Below, one piece after another: positions 56,046 to 64,000 of a stretch of DNA of 64,000 nucleotides (position 1 is its first letter; each line of letters begins with the position of its first letter). The translations under genes and the position numbers were made by a program. The DNA comes from Calditrichia bacterium (GTDB taxonomy: Bacteria; Calditrichota; Calditrichia; RBG-13-44-9; J075). The DNA is taken from NCBI GenBank assembly GCA_028284905.1, contig JANQQU010000072.1:62001-126000 (forward strand), in the 5' to 3' direction. The notes below the pieces were generated by a model that saw nothing but the letters and a program-made list of their open reading frames with translations, was not told the origin of the DNA and searched no databases.

Positions 56046-57761
56046 TTAGTTTTTTGTTTCTGTATCACTCAATAGCGCTAAATTTTTAAGCACTTCCATA
56101 TCTTTTTCAATGACGCTTTCTTTGCGTAACTTATTTACAGTCAGCCGAAAAACCTCTTCGCGTTTGGAGGAAATCAATTCTGTTATTACCGCATTTTTCA
56201 CCATTTCAAAAGGTTGCTGCATGCCTTCCCGCCGGTCGTGGAAGCGAATAATCCAGAATGTGTCATCATCCTTAAAAGGTCCGGCAATTTCTCCCGGCTT
56301 CATGGCGAAAATTTGATCTGCAATGGGGCCAAGCACTCTGCGGGGAAGCCAGTCCGTAAACCCATCGACCATTTGAATGCCGCCCAGCACGGAATGCGCG
56401 TTGACGAGATCTGTAAAATTTGCACCAGCAAGCACTCGCTGTTTCATCCGTTCAATATCTAATGAATCATTCATCGCCAAAATTTGTATCTTTACCGTTT
56501 CTTCCCCGCGGAACTGAGATTTGTTCAGCTCATAGAATTCACGCATTTCCGTTTCGGCAATGCTGTTCATGGTAACATCAGTAATGACATCTTTAAAGAA
56601 ATAGGTTTTTGCGAAGCGCGCTTCTGCAGCCAGTTTTAACGGTTGCCCCGGCAGTTTCTCATAATTACCAGCTTCTGCCTGCTGATAGAGTAGTTCCCGG
56701 GTCACCAGGCCTTGCAAAGTGAGTTGCAGACTAAACTTATCGCGAATCTTGTTGATAAACTTGGGCTTTACCTGGCCCAACTCCGACAATGCCTTAGCGA
56801 CATCCCAGGTGGTTCCTTCGCCAAATTTCAAACAGGGATGAGTGCTATCCGCCAGCGCCGGCTGCTCCGCGATATTTGTAAAAAGTGTGTCATCGACAGC
56901 AGGGCTGTTATGAATCAATTGCATTGCCTGCCAAAGTATTTCCAGACCGTTTGGATCGTAAACAATATTGGCATCTTCAACCAAACGATTAATCTCTGCT
57001 CTTTCCGCCAGCTCAATACGTTTGCGGTGCAGATGTCTTTTTAAGAATTTCTTTTTTTCCAGGAACTGTGTTTCGGTGATAATTGGGGTGCGTTGCCGGT
57101 CTTCAACTTTGATGATGCTAAATCCGTCACCGGTTTGTACTGGCGGGGATACTTCCCCCTGGGTGAGATTATAGGCAACGTCTTCAAAAGCCGGGTCCAT
57201 ATCGCCGGCAGCAAAATATCCTAAATCACCACCACTTGCGGCCAGGTGCTGATCGTTGAAAATATCGCGGGCAAGCTCCTCAAACGTCCGGCCTTCCTGA
57301 ACCAGCTGGTAAATACTATCGGCCGCCTGGCGATTACGGGCATACAGATGGCGAACACGCAACTTTGTGTTCAAACGATAAAAAGCTTCACGTAAATCAG
57401 CATCGTTTACGGAAACCTTATCTTTAATCTCAGTCTTTTTCCAGGCAGCAATCAAGACTTTCTTCCGGTGATATTTAAGTAAAGAATGTAAATACGAATT
57501 ATCACGATACTTGGAAGTATCAATATGATGCGCAATAATATATTCGTTAATGATATTGTTCAGAATTTGATCGCGTTGGCGAAGATCATCGCTGATTCCT
57601 GTTGAGTTCAGGAAATCTTTGTAGCGAGGTAAAAACTCCTCAGCAGTTACAGCTTCCCCGTTAACACGGGCAACCACCGTCTGCTCAGAATTATCGCTGC
57701 AGGAAAAACAACCGATCAGCAGGCAAAAAATAATTAGTCGTAACTTCCGGGACTTTTGCAT
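56046..57761 (-). CDS. Periplasmic peptidyl-prolyl isomerase lipoprotein with two parvulin domains
   Basis: I start it at the ATG at 57761, with AAGGA upstream; a start nine codons earlier has none. The product has 571 residues with a lipoprotein signal (LIGCFSC). A SurA_N-like helical part is followed by a parvulin domain (about 130-235, with VRHLYARNRQAA and ASGGDLGYFAAGDMDPAFED). A second, weaker one comes at about 415-520 (VKIQILAMND, GPFKDDDTFWIIRFHDR). It likely assists folding of the barrel and surface proteins encoded next to it. Confidence 0.88.
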   Translation of the reverse strand: MQKSRKLRLIIFCLLIGCFSCSDNSEQTVVARVNGEAVTAEEFLPRYKDFLNSTGISDDLRQRDQILNNIINEYIIAHHIDTSKYRDNSYLHSLLKYHRKKVLIAAWKKTEIKDKVSVNDADLREAFYRLNTKLRVRHLYARNRQAADSIYQLVQEGRTFEELARDIFNDQHLAASGGDLGYFAAGDMDPAFEDVAYNLTQGEVSPPVQTGDGFSIIKVEDRQRTPIITETQFLEKKKFLKRHLHRKRIELAERAEINRLVEDANIVYDPNGLEILWQAMQLIHNSPAVDDTLFTNIAEQPALADSTHPCLKFGEGTTWDVAKALSELGQVKPKFINKIRDKFSLQLTLQGLVTRELLYQQAEAGNYEKLPGQPLKLAAEARFAKTYFFKDVITDVTMNSIAETEMREFYELNKSQFRGEETVKIQILAMNDSLDIERMKQRVLAGANFTDLVNAHSVLGGIQMVDGFTDWLPRRVLGPIADQIFAMKPGEIAGPFKDDDTFWIIRFHDRREGMQQPFEMVKNAVITELISSKREEVFRLTVNKLRKESVIEKDMEVLKNLALLSDTETKN

Positions 57762-57995
57762 AACGATCCTTACCGAAAATCCATACAATAACCCGTCATC
57801 CCCTTTGGCAAGCGTCTTTCGCTCCGTCTCTTGCCACGAAACCGTTTACTTTCTAAAAAACAGTGTTGATTGAAAGAAAAACAGCTCAAAAATCTTACAG
57901 AAAAAATAGTAACTCTATTCAGAGTGACTATTATCATCATTTTCCACGATTAAGTCAAGCAGAAATTTTAAATATTCGAAAAATACTTAGATTTC

Positions 57996-58019
57996 GGGCA
58001 GCTGATAAAAACGCTGCCC
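57996..58019 (-). terminator. Hairpin after the SGNH-TPR gene
   Basis: GGGCAGC and GCTGCCC pair with a ten-base loop nine bases past the stop. A short T run follows further on. It could separate the SGNH/GH13 unit from the parvulin/TonB unit, and the 230 bases before the parvulin gene would then hold a promoter. Confidence 0.5.
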
Positions 58020-58028
58020 AGGCGTTGA

Positions 58029-60065
58029 TTACTGGTTATTTTTGCGGTAGGCGCGTATGCTATTTGCAAGCCCAATTGCCGGTTGATAATTGGCATCAAT
58101 GCGCAGGGCATTATTAATTGCAGCTTCTGCCGCATCGAGGTTTTTGAGGTTGGCATAGCTTAATCCAAGAAAATAAAATGCCAATTTTTGCTGTCCTTCG
58201 TTCAATTGCATCAATCCATCGTTGCTGCCGCTTAAGGATTTTTGCAAAGCTTCTGCAGCTTGTTCAAAACGATTTAGCGCAACATATATCTGGGCCACCT
58301 TGGCGTTAAGAAAAGGATTATCCGGGTTTCGCTTTAATCCCCGCTCATACCATAGTCTCGCTTTCCCCCATTGTTCTTGCCGGCCAAAGATATCTCCGAT
58401 CCGCATTGCCGGCACATAATTTTCATGAAACGCGCGATGAACAGTATTGTATTGGTGAATCGCAGCTTCCGGTTGACCATCTTCCAGGAGCCATTGTGCC
58501 AGTTCATAATGCGCCTCGTCCCAGAAAACCTTCCCCTGCAGATGACGATAGGCTAAATCCTTTACGATGGCCGGCGCATTAGTAATATACAAAGAAGAAT
58601 CCGATGGCTGATTGGCAAATGGCCAACGCCGGGTCAGGAAAAAGGTGCGCATTTTCCCGAATTCCAGATCCAGCTGAGTTACGCCGCCATCCAAATTTTG
58701 AAATTCTGCCAAAATCCCGTTAATACTTTCCTCATTGATCAAATTATCTTTCCAGCCGATTTTCTCGGGGGGATTGATAATCTGAATCTTTTTCAGGACC
58801 TCAAAGAATGTTTGAGCCATCAGACGATAACCGGCAAAGTTTGGGTGGAGGTGCTCTACAAAAAAGCGCTCTCCCGGTACGCCGCCGACACTGGCGCGAC
58901 GGAAAATCTTTTCCATATCAACAAATGGTTGATCCTGCGCTTTCGCGACGGCTTCGATGATCGGGTTAATGGCACCGGGCGCCCGAAAGCGCAGCATATC
59001 GAGATCGCGAGCGCGGGCAAACCCTTCATAAATGCCACTGCTGTCTCTTCTCTCCAGCATTGCTTGTGCCCGGTAATAATGGGCATTAGCAGCGTTTGGG
59101 GCCATAGCAAGCACTTCATCAAATGCTGCGATTGCATCATCGTATACGGCAGCGGATAGCTGGCTCTGCCCTTCCAGCAATTTGGCGTTACTGCGATTTT
59201 TTGCAGCTTCATCCAGATGATTATAATCGGAAACAAACGGGGCCTGGTCTGCAAGATTGCTTACTAATGTGCTTAAAATAATTGGCACATTGGCCGATTT
59301 CGCCAGCTTGACAATATCTGTTAAATTCGCCTGATAGTTTTCCAGTGTTGCCTGTAACTTCTCATCGTCATAAGGCAATGTTTTACCGGCGGACATCACT
59401 TGCATCAGGGGTGCATCAGCAGATTCTCCGCTGCCGGAAGAGAATAATCCCATCAATTTCTGCAGTAGCTGGACAGTACGATAACGGCGAAGCTTCAGGT
59501 AGTTGAGGATCAGTGTTCGATTATCGCCGATTTTTTGGGAGGACAGTGATCCATAGGCGCCATAAAACTCATTGTGCCCGGTATAGAGCACTAAGGCATC
59601 GGGTTCCAGGGCAAGTATTTCCGGCATTAGATCGAGAATTGTATAACTGTTAACAGCGGAGATGCCCAGGTTAATGACTTCGACATAATGTTCGCTAATT
59701 GCTTCCCGCAGGCGATATTGCAGTTGAAAGGGGAAGTTTGCATTTATTTCGTAGGGAAATCCTGCGGTCGTTGATCCGCCCAGGCAAATTATCCGCAACG
59801 ATTTTTCTTTTTTCTTAAAGTCCATCGCTTCGTCGGCGGCTTCCGGGATAATGCTTGGCGGCAAATTGAAATAACGACTGGTTACAGCAGAATTTACTAC
59901 GAGCTTATCTTGGCCGAATCGTTTTTCCTTGGTTACCAATGGATAATCACTGCCAAATCCTGCCACCCGCAAGCCAACTTCCAGCAAGGCAAGGAGCAGG
60001 AATGGTAAAACGATCATTACAACTGTAAATATGCGTTTGCGGCCCGGCGTAATTTTTTCAGCCAT
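58029..60065 (-). CDS. Membrane-anchored SGNH hydrolase with C-terminal TPR repeats
   Basis: The product has 678 residues. A membrane helix (about 12-35) anchors it. The SGNH domain has block I LGGSTTAG (Ser98) and the later YTGHNEFYG (Asn about 168), and a final block EHLHPNFAGY in which the usual Asp-x-x-His keeps the His. A helical TPR-like insertion lies at about 285-350, and TPR repeats fill about 510-670 (GRQEQWGKARLWYERGLKRN). SGNH enzymes in such settings deacylate or acylate glycans. GAGGT before the ATG is a good ribosome site. It follows the GH13 gene by 20 bases. Confidence 0.85.
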   Translation of the reverse strand: MAEKITPGRKRIFTVVMIVLPFLLLALLEVGLRVAGFGSDYPLVTKEKRFGQDKLVVNSAVTSRYFNLPPSIIPEAADEAMDFKKKEKSLRIICLGGSTTAGFPYEINANFPFQLQYRLREAISEHYVEVINLGISAVNSYTILDLMPEILALEPDALVLYTGHNEFYGAYGSLSSQKIGDNRTLILNYLKLRRYRTVQLLQKLMGLFSSGSGESADAPLMQVMSAGKTLPYDDEKLQATLENYQANLTDIVKLAKSANVPIILSTLVSNLADQAPFVSDYNHLDEAAKNRSNAKLLEGQSQLSAAVYDDAIAAFDEVLAMAPNAANAHYYRAQAMLERRDSSGIYEGFARARDLDMLRFRAPGAINPIIEAVAKAQDQPFVDMEKIFRRASVGGVPGERFFVEHLHPNFAGYRLMAQTFFEVLKKIQIINPPEKIGWKDNLINEESINGILAEFQNLDGGVTQLDLEFGKMRTFFLTRRWPFANQPSDSSLYITNAPAIVKDLAYRHLQGKVFWDEAHYELAQWLLEDGQPEAAIHQYNTVHRAFHENYVPAMRIGDIFGRQEQWGKARLWYERGLKRNPDNPFLNAKVAQIYVALNRFEQAAEALQKSLSGSNDGLMQLNEGQQKLAFYFLGLSYANLKNLDAAEAAINNALRIDANYQPAIGLANSIRAYRKNNQ

Positions 60066-60085
60066 CTATTACCTCGGTCAATCTG

Positions 60086-61972
60086 TTACTTCTCTTTCAG
60101 GATCATAATCTCGTAGGGCTGGAAGGTTGCTGGCAAGCGCTTCGCATCCCCGGCAATTACGGTTTCATTTAACAAGCTTTCCAGCGAAACATTGCCTGTT
60201 AAATTTGCTGGCAGCGTTAAAGTTTGGGATTGGGTATTTTCAGAATTATTAAAAAAGACGTAGATTGATTCGCCTTCTATGGTACGGGTATATCCTAACA
60301 CGCCGTTGTCGCTATCCGGTAGCAAAAATTCAATTTCCCCCAGGGAAAGCTGGGGATGTTTGTGCCGTAAGCCAATCACCTGCCGATACCAGGCAAAAAG
60401 CGATTCATCGAATTCAACTGAATCTACCGGCCGTTGGAAACCAGTTCGGGGATGGCTGCGTTCCGCTTCATAGGAGAATTCCGGCCAAACCATCGGTTTT
60501 CGACAGTCCGGATCATCGCCGCCCCACATCCCCACTTCATCACCATAATAAATCATTGGCGCACCGGGCAGGGTCATCTGAATGCCGATGATCATTCGCT
60601 GCTTGGCAATTTCCCGGGCATTTGGTTTCCGCGGACTATATTTTTCATGATGTATCGCTGTTGCATCGTGGTCATACCAACGATCAGGATTCACAATTTG
60701 CGAGGCGAGGCGATCGACATCATGGCTATCCATCAAATTTTGACAGACAAGCACATTATCCCAGCGATAGTCCTTATAAACTGCCTGCAGTGAATCAACA
60801 AATCCTTTGGTATCAATTCGCATTGTATCGTCAATAATATACTCTTTGATTGCCCGGGCGAAACGATAGTTCATTACGGCATCGAATGCACCATTAAACC
60901 AGGGAGCGGCATTGAACATTTTGTTTTCGTTCCAGTCTTCCCACCACAACTCTCCGGTGATATATGCCTGGGGATTTATTTCCTTAACGTATCGGTAAAA
61001 TTCTTTCCAGAACTCGATGCCCACTTTTTCAGCGACATCCAGACGCCAACCATCAATACCGTCCGAGGGATCGCCATCCCCATTAGGATCCATCCAGCGC
61101 TTTACAATCGCAAAAACATGATCGCGGAATGCCGGTGAAAACCCATTCTCATCTTCCCGCACTTCCGGCAGGTCGGAAACGCCATTCCAGCCTTCATAGC
61201 GAAATTCATTCGCTTCCGTAGCAGGATCATCCCATTGATGGATGGTGTACCAATCTTTATAGCGGGACTGCTGCTGCTCAGTTTGAACATCCTGAAAAGC
61301 CCAGAACATATTGCCAGTATGGTTAAATACGCCATCGATGACCACTTTAATTCCCCGTCGATGGCATTCTTCAATTAGTTTCAGGAAAAGACTATCTGCA
61401 CTGGTCCACTGCCAGGTCGCCAGGTCGCCGGGATTTTCCGCAGCCCAAACTTCCCGGTCTTTTGCTGGATTTGGCCCAAAGTTGTTATCGATGTGATGAT
61501 ACATTGTAGCATCATATTTGTGCAGGGACGGCGATTCAAAAAGTGGGTTAAAATATATAGCCGTTATCCCCAGGTTCTCAATATGATCCAGACGATCCAG
61601 CACGCCTTGCAAATCTCCGCCATAACGCCGCAGTCCGGCCGTTGCCCCAAAGTTAACTTCACCCGCTTTGGCCCAGTCGAAATGTTTATGCCAGGGAATA
61701 TTTTCTTCCCAGGGCTGCAGCTTATACCAATCCGAGGCCCAGGGACTATTCTGCCATCCCGGTGGGATAAAATAAGGCCATCCGCCTGCCATATCTATTG
61801 GCTGGGGATCATTCAAAGAATCACCATTCCAAAATCTCTCCGGAAATATTTGATACCATACAGCTGTTTTTGCCCAGGTAGGCACCGGATAAACGATCTC
61901 TTCGGAATAGTTCTTGAAACTATATATCACCGTCACAAAAAGAAGGATGCCGATGATAGTGCTCCGTTTCAT
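60086..61972 (-). CDS. GH13 cyclomaltodextrinase/neopullulanase-like amylase
   Basis: The product has 628 residues. It starts with a hydrophobic signal or anchor (about 5-20) and GGAGG precedes the ATG. WYQIFPERFWNGD and GGDLQGVLDRLDHIENLGI open the barrel. The nucleophile is Asp312 (DGWRLDVAEKV), the acid Glu341 (YITGELWWED) and the third acid Asp418 (MDSHDVDR). It ends with a C-terminal beta domain. It probably cuts maltodextrins in the periplasm. It is the first gene of the minus-strand glucan locus. Confidence 0.93.
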   Translation of the reverse strand: MKRSTIIGILLFVTVIYSFKNYSEEIVYPVPTWAKTAVWYQIFPERFWNGDSLNDPQPIDMAGGWPYFIPPGWQNSPWASDWYKLQPWEENIPWHKHFDWAKAGEVNFGATAGLRRYGGDLQGVLDRLDHIENLGITAIYFNPLFESPSLHKYDATMYHHIDNNFGPNPAKDREVWAAENPGDLATWQWTSADSLFLKLIEECHRRGIKVVIDGVFNHTGNMFWAFQDVQTEQQQSRYKDWYTIHQWDDPATEANEFRYEGWNGVSDLPEVREDENGFSPAFRDHVFAIVKRWMDPNGDGDPSDGIDGWRLDVAEKVGIEFWKEFYRYVKEINPQAYITGELWWEDWNENKMFNAAPWFNGAFDAVMNYRFARAIKEYIIDDTMRIDTKGFVDSLQAVYKDYRWDNVLVCQNLMDSHDVDRLASQIVNPDRWYDHDATAIHHEKYSPRKPNAREIAKQRMIIGIQMTLPGAPMIYYGDEVGMWGGDDPDCRKPMVWPEFSYEAERSHPRTGFQRPVDSVEFDESLFAWYRQVIGLRHKHPQLSLGEIEFLLPDSDNGVLGYTRTIEGESIYVFFNNSENTQSQTLTLPANLTGNVSLESLLNETVIAGDAKRLPATFQPYEIMILKEK

Positions 61973-62697
61973 GATAACATTTCCTCCGATTATATTCGAG
62001 GTATTCCCCTAACTCTCCATACCACTCAAAAACCGGGAACATACCAATCTACCCAATCGAAATCAAGTATTTTCATTGTGGTTAACCAATTTACCTAACC
62101 TAGTGACGACAGATAAAGGGTCATTATTACCATAGTCAGGCAATATTGCAGGGTATTTATTTCAAGGAATTGCTAGATCATCATCAGGTGATTCAGGGCA
62201 TAATCTTTACGCTTCTATATCAATTTGATTACATGACATTTAAATACGGTTTACAATAGAATTACATTTAATTAAATACTTGACTTCAATCACCGTCAGA
62301 ATAGTTTCCGCAGTTATTTTCATCACTAGAATTTATCGTAAAAGAGAACTTTAGCAGTGACATACTGGCATATCGCTCCTTGACATTTCCGCCCGGACAC
62401 TTTTTAACAACACCCCAAAAAGACTGATAGTCTTTAGTAAAGACACCGAATTGTTCGGCGGAATATGCTTTGTTGAAATCTTACGCCAACCACCACTTAA
62501 GTTGTAATCCGAATAAAAACAAACGTGTAACAGCGGAATTAAAAAGATTAAATCGAAAAGATATGTACAGATCAAAAACCTCCCGATGCTTAGTGATTAA
62601 TATTAATCGGCTTGAGGTATACCTTTATCAGAATAAATGCTGACACATTTAAGAATTTTTTCATAAGTCGAACCATATACGAGAAAAAAAGTCTATT
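61973..62697. other. Large AT-rich intergenic region, 725 bases
   Basis: It separates the minus-strand glucan locus from the plus-strand exopolysaccharide gene. A 74-residue open frame on the minus strand at 62351-62575 has no ribosome site and no recognisable content. A possible promoter for the plus-strand gene is at 62380-62408. No ops/JUMPStart element and no RNA gene were seen. Confidence 0.5.
62380..62408 (+). promoter_or_regulatory. Possible promoter of the exopolysaccharide gene
   Basis: TTGACA (perfect) and TTTAAC are separated by 17 bases. The leader to the ATG would be about 280 bases, long enough to hold a regulatory RNA, although none is recognised. Confidence 0.35.
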
Positions 62698-64000
62698 ATG
62701 CAATCTTACGACAGACAAGAGATATTAGCCGTTTTTTCAAATGTGCTTAACCGCAGAAAATGGCTAATCGTTGCCATGATTGTAGTGCTGCTAATTCCTA
62801 TTGTTTATTACAATGAGACAGCAACACCAATTTATTCTTCGAATACCACCGTCGTATTTGAGGAGTTTCGTGGCAATGTATCCACTATCGAGTTAAATGT
62901 TTCGCGAGAATTGTTTTTTAGCAACCAGTTGGTTGAGATAAAAAGCTTTTCTTTTGCAGAAGACATTTACCAGCAATTGCCCGCCGAGCATCGGGACCTT
63001 TTTGCTTTTCCGGATTCAACGGAATATCAGTACAGCCGAAAAAGCATCATTGTATCTCAAATTCAAGGTGGCATCAATGCTGTACCGGTGAAGACTTCGG
63101 GAATTATCAAAATCATTTATCGTTCGCATAGCCCGATTCTTTGTCGGGAAGTTGCGAATCTCGCCGCTGAAGTTCTTGGGACTCGTTATACAGAGAATAA
63201 ACAAACCGGCGTTGGCGATCGGCGTGAGTTTATTGCAAACCAGCTGCAAAGATATAAAGCTTTGCTGGATTCCTCCGAAGAACGTTTGAAGATATTTAAA
63301 TCGGCCACTCAAATAACTTCTATCAATCGCCATTCTGAAGATGTTATGCGCCGTTTGACGGAAGCAGAATTGCAGATGGATCGCCTGAATACCCAGATAC
63401 GAACAATTCAGGAAGACCTTAAAACAGTAGATGAGAAACTGGCTGAACAACAGACAGATATTGTCCCGGAAGCGCAAAACCTTGGTACCAGCTGGGCGCA
63501 AGTGCTTCGTGAGAAACAAATCTCTCTCTCCGTCCAATTTCAGGACTTGAAAATGCAGGGATATCCGGAAGATCATCCGAAAATGATTGATTTGCAAAAG
63601 GAAATCACTGCTGTTCGTGCAGAATTATCGGAAAAAGTAAAAGAATTGGCTGAGACGCAAAATGCTCTCGATCCGATTTTACAATTGCAAAAGTTCGTCC
63701 AGCAAAAACTGGACATGCAGCTTCAGCTGGAATCTCTGCAAGCACAAAAGAATTCGGTTCAATCTAATATCGACAGATATTCAGGAGAGTTACGGGCATT
63801 ACCAGACAAGGAATTTTCCCTGGCCCGCTTAATTCGGGAAAGAGATTTGAATGAAAAGATTTACACACAGCTATTGGAACGCCATGAACAAGCCAAAATA
63901 GCTTTTGTCGAAGAAACCAAAAGTGTACGTATTATTGATAAGGCTTATGTGCCGTTTACCCCGATTAGTCCGGTGAAGTCTGTCAATTTGGTCGTAGGCG
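62698..64000 (+). CDS. Exopolysaccharide chain-length/export protein (Wzz/GumC type), cut by right edge
   Basis: The frame from the ATG at 62698 stays open to the right edge, giving at least 434 residues. A Wzz-type N-terminus has a membrane helix (about 21-39, WLIVAMIVVLLIPIVYY). A long coiled-coil region follows (about 180-390), then ARLIRERDLNEKIYTQLLER, the conserved GNVR-type segment, and VPFTPISPVKSVNL leading to the second membrane helix. These proteins control polymer length and export, often with a tyrosine kinase domain fused or next door. It probably begins a polysaccharide operon. Confidence 0.85.
   Translation, partial: MQSYDRQEILAVFSNVLNRRKWLIVAMIVVLLIPIVYYNETATPIYSSNTTVVFEEFRGNVSTIELNVSRELFFSNQLVEIKSFSFAEDIYQQLPAEHRDLFAFPDSTEYQYSRKSIIVSQIQGGINAVPVKTSGIIKIIYRSHSPILCREVANLAAEVLGTRYTENKQTGVGDRREFIANQLQRYKALLDSSEERLKIFKSATQITSINRHSEDVMRRLTEAELQMDRLNTQIRTIQEDLKTVDEKLAEQQTDIVPEAQNLGTSWAQVLREKQISLSVQFQDLKMQGYPEDHPKMIDLQKEITAVRAELSEKVKELAETQNALDPILQLQKFVQQKLDMQLQLESLQAQKNSVQSNIDRYSGELRALPDKEFSLARLIRERDLNEKIYTQLLERHEQAKIAFVEETKSVRIIDKAYVPFTPISPVKSVNLVVG

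Noticed and set aside
62351-62575. 74-residue minus-strand frame
   Set aside because: No ribosome site, no similarity that I recognise, and it lies in an AT-rich gap between a promoter region and a gene end.

Overview
The window carries about 44 protein genes, most on the minus strand. I saw no rRNA, tRNA, CRISPR array, transposase or integrase. Composition is moderate-GC and coding density is high. Many ribosome binding sites are canonical (GGAGG or AAGGAG), and some starts are GTG or TTG. Two secreted proteins end in a FlgD/Por-like sorting tail with the core NYPNPFNPETTI. There is also a PorV/PorQ-type outer-membrane protein, a TonB-dependent receptor with an N-terminal carboxypeptidase-regulatory domain, and several lipoproteins. 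Together these suggest a Gram-negative bacterium of the FCB/Calditrichota-Ignavibacteriota-KSB1 kind. This placement is an inference from protein style, not from a marker gene.

Region by region. (1) 1-4309, minus: a GrpE-like protein, a protein with an FN3-like beta domain, possibly a 39-residue protein, and a long protein cut by the left edge that resembles the GAP1 (GTPase-associated protein 1) family. This looks like part of a multi-component NTPase or chaperone-based conflict system and is one of the two most interesting loci. (2) 4743-8206, plus: an NCS1 nucleobase permease, a ClpS-like adaptor with altered pocket residues, a DMT permease and a yeast-type cytosine deaminase. (3) 8360-24133: mixed housekeeping and accessory genes, including an FtsX-type permease, a flavin split-barrel protein, AlkD-type DNA glycosylase, a NagB/PIG-L fusion, a CocE/NonD hydrolase, a cyclase-FHA protein, two unassigned exported proteins, an alpha/beta hydrolase, a TPR protein and a thiosulfate sulfurtransferase. 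(4) 24134-30788, minus: a tripartite RND efflux operon whose outer-membrane TolC-like part is fused to an ABC-type substrate-binding domain. (5) 31025-34152, minus: preQ1 synthesis genes queC, queE, queD, folE2 and queF behind a good sigma70-like promoter. (6) 34493-38490: a HAD phosphatase, an M23 peptidase and a LytS/LytTR-type two-component pair.

(7) 38787-61972, minus: a 23 kb alpha-glucan locus. It holds two exported GH13 enzymes, a TrmB-type regulator, a MalE/MalF/MalG-type ABC importer without its ATPase, a four-module putative glucan-binding protein with a sorting tail, a PorV-like protein, a 1242-residue surface protein with calcium-loop repeats, a TonB receptor, a double-parvulin lipoprotein and a membrane SGNH-TPR protein. 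A plausible reading is that starch is bound and cut at the surface, moved through the TonB receptor with the large protein doing the job SusD does in Bacteroidetes, and maltodextrins are then imported by the ABC permease. (8) 62698 to the right edge: the start of an exopolysaccharide chain-length protein.

A second theme is non-coding. At least eight intergenic gaps hold short arrays in which one 6-10 base word is repeated, often with an inverted copy that makes a hairpin, and each gap uses a different word. Two copies of a separate palindromic element (TGTCATTGCGAGGAG type) lie 24 kb apart.
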